Source: Euperipatoides rowelli (taxonomy: Eukaryota; Onychophora; Udeonychophora; Euonychophora; Peripatopsidae). Taken from it: a stretch of DNA of 14,510 nt. Location: NCBI GenBank assembly GCA_003024985.2, contig PXIH01S0001017.1, one strand, 5' to 3'. The notes under the pieces are model-generated. The model did no database searches. It saw nothing but the letters and a program-made list of their open reading frames with translations, and was not told the DNA's origin. A program made the translations under genes and the position numbers. Numbering within the stretch: position 1 is the stretch's first letter; each line of letters starts with the position of its first letter. Positions 7,671-14,510 of this stretch are shown here, piece after piece.

Positions 7671-8141
7671 CCTCTAACCAGAGGCATACCAAGGGAAGGG
7701 GGGTGGTGTGGGGGGGGGCATGACTCACCCCACTAGCACCATAGGGGGTGCCAGAAGGGACAACTCACCAGTCACCGCAGGTACCACCCTAAGGTTGCCT
7801 TTTTTTTAAAAAAATTTAACTTTTTTTTTAGGGGGGGGGGGGGGGTGAGGAAGGGGCAAATAAAGTCCTCTCTCCTGTAATGTTTGATTTTCATTTTAAC
7901 GGTATAGATTGTTTTCTTGTTATGTTTTTGTTCTTGACTTTTTATGCTAGTTATGTCATTAGTTTGACATAACAGCCTAAAAAATAGCTTAGCAAATTAA
8001 GACAAAGTAAAACAAAATGTCCAGTCAACAAAAAAAAAAAGATTATTAAAATATTTGTAATAAAAAAAAAGGTGTCCAGGGGGTGTCAAGAATAATTTCA
8101 GCCTGGGTACCAAACAGTCATGATACGCCCCTGCCTATAAC
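7671..8141. mobile_element. 455-bp hAT-type MITE with 8-bp TSD (7/8)
   Basis: The left end CAGAGGCATACCA (from 7679) and the inverted right end CAGGGGCGTATCA (to 8133) match at 10 of 13 positions. Flanks CCTCTAAC (7671-7678) and CCTATAAC (8134-8141) are the 8-bp target-site copies, differing by one base. This fits the hAT superfamily. The interior is non-coding, with G runs (9 nt at 7710-7718, 15 nt at 7831-7845) and a strong hairpin: GTTATGTCA (7950-7958) with TGACATAAC (7965-7973), extended by GCT/AGC around one bulged A. The diverged ends show it is older than the 120-bp element. Confidence 0.78.
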
Positions 8142-8416
8142 CCATTGCTTATTTAATTTTGTGTTGTCAGGACTCCCTAAACTAGACAAGTACTGTAAAT
8201 TAAAACGCTTCACTAATCATATCATTGTAGACACAACATTAACTCCTCCCCTTCTCCTAATTTTTTAAGATAAGACTTTTTTTTTTTTTTAGGTAGTTGT
8301 TGGATGTCTGTGGTGAAAAAAAAAATAGTTTAAGCTTATTACATATTCTACATTTGCTATTGGAACAGTTCCAAGATTAGTAACAAAATAATTATGCAAT
8401 ATGATAATGATTGTGC
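8142..8416. other. AT-rich spacer, no feature
   Basis: Nothing is recognised besides A and T runs. Confidence 0.4.
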
Positions 8417-9084
8417 TTAAAGGTCAAATGTAACGGATTTTTTAAATATTTTTTTTTAATAATTGATTTAGAAAATTTTTACTAAAAAAAAAATATCCAC
8501 CAGAAAAAAAAAATTAAATTAAAAAATAGTTATTTACAATTCAATTTTTAAATTAATTATATTTAGCTCCTCCCCCTTAAAACAACACTGTCCACTGTAT
8601 ACGCTTGCGGAGATACTTTGTTACGTCAGCATTGAGAAACAAATAATGCTTGCTATACTAAACTATAGAATATCCGCTATCTTCATTAGCTAAGGGTGAA
8701 AAATCCTATGGACTACTTGTTTAAATACTTATAAAATATCATAATCAAATTCATCCTTTATACTATTATAGTCCAATCAGTTTAAAAAAAAATAAAAACG
8801 AACTTAACTATAAGCTGAACAAACCTCTATTAACAAGATAAATCGATATAAAGAAAACAGCTGTAGAAACAGTTTTGTCATCGAATTAATCTTGGACCCC
8901 CAAACAATTTGAGCGCTTTCTTTTGTAATCTCAGACACAGGAGGATAAGAATAGTCTTAACTTTATCTTTAAATAACTTTATTTCTTGCATTTTATTTTT
9001 TTTTTCCCAGTAGAATATTTTTTTTAGTAATTATCTTTGAAAATCAATATTATTAAAAAAACATCCATTACATTTGACCTTTGA
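8417..9084. mobile_element. about 660-bp element with long TIRs and TTAA-like TSD
   Basis: The left end AGGTCAAATGTAACGGAT (from 8421) and the inverted right end AGGTCAAATGTAATGGAT (to 9080) differ at one of 18 bases. Homology continues with small indels for about 100 bp on each side (shared TTTTTTTAATAAT.TTGATTT, then ATT.ACTAAAAAAAA, then a CCA.CAG/CTACTGGG block). TTAA (8417-8420) and TTGA (9081-9084) flank it, as expected for a TTAA-targeting (piggyBac-like) insertion with one later mutation. The interior has no open reading frame of note. Superfamily assignment rests only on the TTAA-like flank and is therefore tentative. Confidence 0.65.
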
Positions 9085-9442
9085 GTGTAAAACTTTACAC
9101 TAAAATTGATATTTTTTTCTTTTATTGGAAAAAAAATTATTTTTACAAACATTTGTGTTATAAAAATATATTTACTTAAAAATAATTAAATCAAATTTAA
9201 AATTTATTACAAACTTCCTTAACTATATAATCGCTAATGAGATCGACGTGATCCATATTTTGACACAATAATTCAATAGTAATATATGAAATGACAAATC
9301 TCAGATTAGCTTCGAAAGATTTGTGTTGATAGGCATTATCTGTCCTTGTTTTTAATTATGGTCATTATCATCTAATGGCACAATACATAAAACACCAAGT
9401 TAAATACAATATGTTATCAGTTAGCTAATGAAGATTTACTGG
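9085..9442. other. AT-rich spacer, no feature
   Basis: A 7-bp stem GTGTAAA/TTTACAC sits next to the right end of the preceding element (about 9085-9100). Otherwise nothing is seen. Confidence 0.4.
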
Positions 9443-9676
9443 TCCAATAGCAGCGTAGTAGGCAACTGTATTGATCATGCACTCATCACATCTACACCGG
9501 TCACTGTAGCAGTAAAATTCTTAATAATACTGCCACTAGAAATCATCAATTTGGTGTCATTTTCAAATTATAATAACATTGCATCATGGCTTCTTAACTA
9601 AAGCTTGACGCCTCCCTGTATGTGTGTGGGGGGGGGGGGGGGCTCATACTTTGAGAATCATTACTCTGACCAATAC
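9443..9676. mobile_element. candidate decayed hAT-type element
   Basis: The right end, read inverted, is CAGAGTAATGATTCTCAAAG (to 9668), which resembles hAT-type ends of the form CAG...TTCTCAAA, and it is followed inward by a 15-nt G run (9628-9642). A candidate left end CAGCGTAGT begins at 9451. Flanking 8-mers are TCCAATAG (9443-9450) and ACCAATAC (9669-9676), matching at 6 of 8. The right end is more persuasive than the left; the pairing may be accidental. Confidence 0.33.
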
Positions 9677-10483
9677 ACTCCTTTTTCCATTGTTTAACTC
9701 TTACTTTCAAAATCGCATTGATTCCTTACTTAATATTTTTACTCATGAAATAACAACCCATACCAACATCTACCCCCTTTCTCCCATAATCATATAACAA
9801 AAAATAATATAACAATAATTAAATACCAAATCACCTCTAATCGCAATAATAACTCTGATCATAATCACCCATTTTCCAATCCATCTACAAAATTTAATAA
9901 TCAACAAATCAATCCCATTCATTGTCAAAAACCTGACTTGAATAAAGTCAAACCATTATTGTTAATTTCTAAAATATTGAAATAATTTACCCTGCATCAA
10001 TATTTCTCATGTGGGTTCCTTGAAGAGGGCCAGTAGGTGCAAAATCAATTGGTAACATTTATTATTAAAATAGTTTTAAATTTGTACAGTTTACAGTGCA
10101 TAGAAGTACTTCAAATCAAACCCAATTAATAATCGTAATAAAATCTTAATTAAAATAATTTGCATGACGATATTACTGATATTTAAAACTTTTATATACA
10201 GTAATTTGCATACATTTTTCAACGGTCTAAAGCAACTCTAGCTTAATCATTGTAAAGGCTAATTTACTGAATGTTACAAAGTGTGTCTCAATTAATTGTG
10301 GATATTTCAAATTGAGGGTATGATGACTAACGGCAACAAGGGTCATCTTCAAAAATGTGTCTTGAATGTATTAGATACAATATACTGACTGGTCAGTTAG
10401 CCATCTGAAGATATGCATTGGCAAGAGCGATCACTTAGCATATGTCCCAAAATCAATGATTCTAAAACCCAAGAGTAGAAAAA
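9677..10483. other. long AT-rich stretch without recognised features
   Basis: About 800 bp with no open frame of interest, no inverted repeat over 12 bp noticed and no element similarity. Confidence 0.4.
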
Positions 10484-10505
10484 GCTCAGTAACATGTTAC
10501 TGAGC
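10484..10505. repeat. perfect 22-bp palindrome
   Basis: The half-site GCTCAGTAACA is followed immediately by its exact reverse complement, with no spacer. The symmetry stops abruptly at both ends. It may be a dimer-protein binding site, a tiny fold-back remnant or chance. Confidence 0.8.
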
Positions 10506-10759
10506 AGGATTCTCGAATCAGTACTCCAAACCTTCGACTCCAACTCTGACTTTGCTATTTATCTACTCTCCAAATCCAACATAGGCTTTAACTTAGACTT
10601 GTTTTAAATGGTACTCCCTTGTGAATTGAAATGCAATGGAGCCCTAGATACCCCCCTTCCCCTACCCATTCCCCCATCACCTGAGACCCACTCTCCCCAT
10701 CCCTCATCCTCCTTTTCCTAAAACCATTTTAGAAATGATTAACAATATAAATATCAATC
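10506..10759. other. spacer with a C-rich segment
   Basis: Positions 10651-10719 are a pyrimidine-rich, C-dominated stretch (CCCCCC, CCCC, CCCCC runs). No gene is seen. Confidence 0.4.
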
Positions 10760-11930
10760 GTTGTGTCCGTTAAATAATTTTGTCTTTTTTTCAGCTTCAT
10801 TTTTAATGTTTGAATTATCAGATTCATCTTAATATAGTGTCTTGTAACATTGTTCAACTCTTTGGACAATAAGTTCTTTATTCCTAATAATGGTATCAAC
10901 TTTTTCTTTTATTGCTATTATTTAATTTTACCCAATCGTTAACCTTTGTTTAGTTTTCTTCAAACATTTATTTTCTTCTATTGTTTTCTTGAGCAAATCA
11001 CAGTTGACTGCTTGTACGTCCTCTGTAATGCATATTTGCAATGTTTTGCGGAGTCCAACACATTCCAATTTTGGACTTTGAATCTTCCTTATTTTTTATT
11101 TCACGTCGCTTTTTCGCAAAATGTATTGCTGGGACAAAAGACAATAAACAGGTTTATTATATTTTGTCCCAGCGATACATTTTGCAGCATTTAAAATATT
11201 TTCTTTGAAAGTAAAATTGATTTTTCCAGATATTGTACTTCTTGCATATTTAGTAATGTTCTGAATCTGTTTTTTAGTTCTAAATGAAACTCATATGTGT
11301 GTTTCCTTAGGTTATTTGTATCAATTGACTGAAACTTCCTTTTGACAAGTTTAACCCTTTCAAGTGCTGTATTTAGAATTGTAGGCATCTTACTATCCTG
11401 TGATCACTGCCTGTGTTGAATTGGTTGAGTACTGAGATGTCTTGCACTATCTTCATCTTGTTAACAATTATATAATCAATTTCATTCCTCACTCCATTTG
11501 GTCCTCTATTTCCTGTTGGTGCATTCTGTCCCCACTATCATTCCTCAAACCAATACCAAATTTTCCCACTGAATTATCTTTTTGTTGTACTCCTATTTTG
11601 GCATTGAAGTCACCTATAATAATTTTGTTATAAGACTAACCTTCATCATGCAATTTCTGCACATCCTCATAAAATTCTTCTACTTCTTCATCAGAATGGC
11701 TTGAAGTTGGTGCATATACTTGGATTATCTGGATCCATATCTCTTGGTTAACTTAATTACAAGCTTGGCCGCTCTATCAGGCACACTTTCTATCTCTACA
11801 ATACTATTCTTTAATCTCTTGTGGATAAGAAATCCAACACCATTCAACCGTACTGATGTATTTAACCATTACCCTTTTTAACATTAGGTTCAAAAACTTC
11901 TTGTATAGTGTTTTAGCTCATTTTTGTGCT
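10760..11930 (-). pseudogene. decayed APE-type non-LTR retrotransposon (LINE), endonuclease to RT start
   Basis: On the minus strand, fragments in several frames follow the order of an APE-type LINE ORF2. Endonuclease: GVGFLIHK (11818-11841), YAPTSS (11699-11716), GDFNAKIG (11591-11614, with the catalytic Asp/Asn), NEIDYIIVNK (11457-11486, the Asp) and GSDHRIVR (11388-11411, the Asp/His pair). Linker: ELKNRF, AAKCIAG (11168-11188), KKRRE (11100-11114) and KKTIEENKCLKKTKQRL (within 10930-10996). The start of the RT domain is VEQCYKTLY (10832-10858); the rest of the RT is missing. Stops, frameshifts and an apparent deletion of about 40 codons between GDRM (11522-11533) and GNRGPNGV (11490-11513) make it non-functional. 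Family motifs resemble RTE/CFDP2-like LINEs, but the clade is not certain. The plus-strand frames here are shadows. Confidence 0.88.
11116..11185. repeat. 70-bp quasi-palindrome inside the LINE relic
   Basis: Positions 11116-11149 and 11152-11185 are 34-nt inverted arms separated by AG, pairing at 31 of 34 positions. The outer 24 bp match with one mismatch. On the minus strand the right arm encodes AAKCIAGTKYNKP, which fits the LINE linker. The left arm is its inverted copy and occupies the place between that block and KKRRE. The structure therefore looks like a local inverted duplication that replaced LINE sequence rather than an inserted element. Confidence 0.8.
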
Positions 11931-12597
11931 TCACCGTCTAATTGTTGGTTACATTATAATATTAGTTTCATTTTTAAATGTATTTCTTAAAAAGATATTT
12001 ATTAAAAAGAAAAATTGTATTTAATTTCAGAACAATTTACTATTTATCATTTATATTTCGGTCTTTTAGTGAGTTTTTTTATTGAATTTACCTACTACCG
12101 ATTCAAGGGGGGGGGGGAATATTATTTTTATTTTTTAAACACTTTTATTTTCTTATTGGTCCATAATTTTGGGAACTTAAACTTTTTGTTAACCGTTTAC
12201 TATTTGTAAATATATTATCATTCCTATTTTACAACTGCCTTTAAAATACCTATATAGAAGAGGCTGAAATTATATTTGGTCATTATTTTGATTTGTAAAT
12301 AAAATTATTTGAAACACATGCATATTTCAATATGTTGGTTTTTGTTCAAAATATTATTTGTTTGGTATAAGGTTGGCTATGCCTTTTCCCTCAACTAACC
12401 CTATTTGTTAGAACCTTTTTGATTTCTAAGAGATTTTTGCTTCATGTTCTGATGTTTGTTATTAAACACTCATATATTTCTGGGCTAAGGGAAGGGGAAT
12501 GTTCAGGAGGTGACAAAATATTCCTTGTGTATAATAGTCTGAATCATAAAAACTTCCCCGTAAGAAATGTTTAACGCTCCAAACAGATAAAAATTCT
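11931..12597. other. AT-rich spacer with an 11-nt G run
   Basis: The G run is at 12107-12117. The 64-codon frame at 12015-12209 is Phe/Leu/Tyr-rich and unsupported. No element ends were identified. Confidence 0.4.
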
Positions 12598-12662
12598 AAA
12601 ATCTTTTTTTTTTTATTTGTTTGCAAATCTTTTTTTTTTATTATTATTATTTGTTTGTTGTG
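12598..12662. repeat. T-rich imperfect direct repeat
   Basis: AATC followed by a long T run and then ATTTGTTTG occurs twice (about 12598 and 12626). The second copy includes a short ATT microsatellite. Confidence 0.5.
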
Positions 12663-12782
12663 TTAAAGTTTAATCTAATATGTAGTTCGATGTGATATTG
12701 ACTATCTTTCTCTCTCTCTTCCATTCCCTATTTTTGCTTATTACTTTTTTTTTTGTATAATTGAATTGAAAAAACAGTTTTT

Positions 12783-12810
12783 TTATTATTTGATTTGTAT
12801 CAAATAATAA
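12783..12810. repeat. 12-bp perfect stem, 4-nt loop hairpin
   Basis: TTATTATTTGAT (12783-12794), loop TTGT, ATCAAATAATAA (12799-12810). It is AT-only except for one pair. It lacks the following T run that would suggest a Pol III terminator role. Confidence 0.7.
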
Positions 12811-13472
12811 CATAGATGACTTAGCTGAGTTTTTTTTTCTGGCAAAAAGAGAGAGCTTGAATGGTTTTTTTTTTTTTTTTACCTGTGTATTTGGAAACAT
12901 ATGAAACCCTGTCAGAATTTAAAGTTTGTTTTTAATAAAAACAGAAATAGTCAGCTCTTAAAAAAAATGAATATATTCTGACTAAAAGACGAAATTTATG
13001 TACCATCTGTTATTTTATCAAGACATCGGGCTATTTATTATTTTAAAATTAATTTCATAAATAAAAATCATTTATTAAATTGTATTATTAATCTGGGTTT
13101 TATATAAGGATAAATAACGCCATTAGCTGTCAACTGATTTACATTATTAATATTTTAAATTGTGAAATTTCATCAAAACTTGACAGGAGGAAAATGTGAA
13201 ATAAAGAAAAAATAATTCACATTATATTTGAAAAATCTAATAAATCAATAAAAATTGCCATTTAGATACAATATAAATATTTTATTTTTATTTTAATTAA
13301 TGTTTGATTGATTTAATTATTAATTAATTTTATAGCCTCGTTACTCAACAATTCAATTTTATTGGTGCGGATATTTGAATAATTGGTCATGTGATCCGTT
13401 ATAGCCTATTAACATTTTAAGAAATATGAATTTACACTAATTATTTTTGCCTATCGTCTGGATCATCTTAGA
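12811..13472. other. long AT-rich stretch without recognised features
   Basis: About 660 bp of low-complexity A/T with several T runs. No gene or repeat is supported. Confidence 0.4.
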
Positions 13473-13542
13473 CTAGGGATGGAGTACCGTTTCCGTATAG
13501 TGTGCCACTTTAAGTCTGGTGTATTTTATTCTAATGTCTAAT

Positions 13543-13840
13543 ATGGCACCACGACTCCGCCAGCAAACATTATTGTATGTAAGAAGTCTACCATATTGAG
13601 AATTCACCTCATCTAACATCTTATAGAACTGGCGATTATTTAAAGCACATGTAGATATAAAGTTGGCAATTTTTGTTACCACCGAGAGTAAACTTTCAAA
13701 AGACTTCATACTTTCTTTCGTTCTAACACTTCCTGGTATATTTTACAATGGAACTGTGCAAAAGGGTGCTGAACTTATTCATAAGAAATTTCACAAAACC
13801 ATAATATGTTTATCCACCATATTTGGGGAGGCAACAGTAA
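13543..13840 (-). pseudogene. hAT transposase fossil (GTF2IRD2/ZBED-type), broken
   Basis: On the minus strand three frames carry successive blocks of a hAT-type transposase core as found in GTF2IRD2, ZBED5 and FAM200-like proteins. TVASPNMVDKH (13806-13838) corresponds to TDGAPsMvGk. FHCKIYQE (about 13731-13753) corresponds to the HCiIHQE motif. VVTKIANFISTCALNNRQF and QYGRLLTYNNVCWRSRGAI (ending near 13543) correspond to the VvkivNfIr..LnhRqF and EyGDl.yhteVRWLSRGkvL blocks. The Asp of TDGA appears replaced, the Arg of VRW is Cys, and at least two frameshifts plus stops break it. The 78-codon frame on to 13473 continues past the homology without matching. Dead remnant of an autonomous hAT element, or of a gene derived from one. 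Confidence 0.8.
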
Positions 13841-14160
13841 TATCAGGAAACAACTTCTATTATGTGTGCAATACTACAACATGCATAAGTGTTCATGTGT
13901 TGCACCCATCAAGTCATGTTCATGTATCACATAGTGACACCTAAGTCATATGTTCACCATCACTAAAACTATAGACTTGACTTAGTCACGTGTCCCCCAG
14001 CCGGTGAGGATGTACTTCACATAATGCGATGACCATCATAATTAACTTCAAGAAATGCAGCATTAATGATTTTATAAAACACTTTCCATCATGTTCTTGT
14101 AGCTGAAAAATAACATCTTAAATTGTTCCTGTTTAAAAATCACTAATAATATTAATTAAA
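13841..14160. other. spacer, no supported feature
   Basis: It may hold further decayed transposase sequence on the left (TAGAAGTTGTTTCCTGATAT on the minus strand precedes the TVASPNM block). The plus-strand 93-codon frame from 13663 is a shadow. Confidence 0.4.
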
Positions 14161-14254
14161 TGGATGGATGGATGGATTGATGGATGGACGGACGGATGGA
14201 CAGACAGACAAATGGAAGGATGGATGTATGAATGGACGGACGGAAGGATAGATG
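14161..14254. repeat. GGAT/GGAC tetranucleotide microsatellite
   Basis: Interrupted tandem TGGA/CGGA/CAGA units. Open frames on both strands over it are repeat artefacts. Confidence 0.9.
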
Positions 14255-14510
14255 GCCTACCGCAGTGTTTTCCAAACTGTGTGGCGCGCGCCCCTGGGGG
14301 GGAGGGGGGGCTTGATTATTACAGGGGGTGCGCAAAGATATTACCAAAAACATTAATTTTTTAATACCNTACAACAAAATTCAAATTTGAAGTTCTATTT
14401 TTCATTGTTTTCTTACTCATGTTTATTGTAAAATGTACAGTAATAGGACTGTATTATCTAATAAGACTGTATTAANTAAATAAATGTCGATATTTAAGCC
14501 CAAAACATTT
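14255..14510. mobile_element. left end of a hAT-like element, right end outside window
   Basis: CAGTGTTTTCCAAACTGTG begins at 14263 and is followed by GGCGCGCGCCCC and two 7-nt G runs. This terminal form (CAGTG.TT..CAAACTG..GCGC...) is characteristic of many animal hAT non-autonomous elements. If so, the 8-bp target copy would be GCCTACCG (14255-14262); its partner lies beyond the window. An 18-bp two-copy tandem, AATAGGACTGTATTATCT at 14442 and a near copy at 14460, lies within. Bases 14369 and 14476 are undetermined. The element end points away from the transposase fossil, so the two are not one insertion. Confidence 0.55.

Noticed and set aside
8083-8268. 61-codon plus-strand frame
   Set aside because: It crosses the right end and target duplication of the 455-bp hAT-type element, so it is not a gene unit.
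10500-10520. B-box-like GATTCGAGAATCC on the minus strand
   Set aside because: No A box at the proper distance and no tRNA-like arm; not a second SINE.
10946-11194. 82-codon plus-strand frame
   Set aside because: It lies antisense to the LINE linker, whose homology is on the minus strand, and it crosses the quasi-palindrome.
11442-11633. 63-codon plus-strand frame
   Set aside because: Shadow of the minus-strand LINE endonuclease region.
12670-12900. 76-codon minus-strand frame
   Set aside because: Its Lys-rich segments come from T runs and a short CT microsatellite; no motif.
13663-13944. 93-codon plus-strand frame
   Set aside because: Shadow of the minus-strand hAT transposase fossil; no recognisable motif of its own.
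14156-14377. Open frames on both strands over the GGAT repeat
   Set aside because: Tetranucleotide repeats give periodic open frames; no domain is seen, and one frame reads through an undetermined base.

Overview
The window looks like AT-rich, non-coding DNA from an animal nuclear genome, most likely an invertebrate. By eye it is roughly 30% G+C. The reasons are: no dense coding on either strand, many A/T homopolymers, microsatellites and minisatellites, a tRNA-derived SINE-like element, a decayed APE-type LINE, and several hAT-type DNA-transposon relics. Two ambiguous bases (14369, 14476) show it is a draft assembly. I cannot name the species. I see no complete protein-coding gene, no rRNA or functional tRNA gene, no CRISPR array and no operon-like organisation.

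Layout. Positions 1-120 hold an open frame ending in a stop, possibly a terminal exon. Positions 242-490 hold a minus-strand SINE-like element with A-box-like and B-box signals and a poly(A) tail. Positions 1214-1995 carry two diverged direct copies of an unknown repeat. Positions 2724-3102 are bounded by a short inverted repeat and contain octamer and CCAAT motifs. Positions 3342-3461 are a 120-bp hAT-type MITE with a perfect 8-bp target-site duplication (TSD). Positions 3765-4334 are a long pyrimidine tract. A 58-bp minisatellite (4813-5003) and an 18-bp minisatellite (5771-5879) follow.

The middle of the window holds three more element-like structures. Positions 6081-6421 are bounded by perfect 43-bp inverted repeats. 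Positions 7679-8133 are a 455-bp hAT-type MITE with a 7/8 TSD. Positions 8421-9080 have long diverged inverted repeats flanked by TTAA/TTGA. A weaker hAT-like candidate lies at 9451-9668.

The right part holds a minus-strand LINE relic (about 10760-11930). It keeps recognisable endonuclease motifs, the linker and the very start of the reverse transcriptase domain. A 70-bp quasi-palindrome inside it looks like a local inverted duplication. Further right are a minus-strand hAT transposase fossil of the GTF2IRD2/ZBED type (13543-13840), a GGAT-type microsatellite (14161-14254), and one end of a further hAT-like element that runs off the right edge.

There is no gene network to describe. The common thread is accumulated mobile-element debris, dominated by hAT-type elements with at least three different terminal sequences. 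I did not find a convincing new biological system. The most informative items are the small hAT MITEs with clear TSDs, the fold-back duplication in the LINE, and the two minisatellites.
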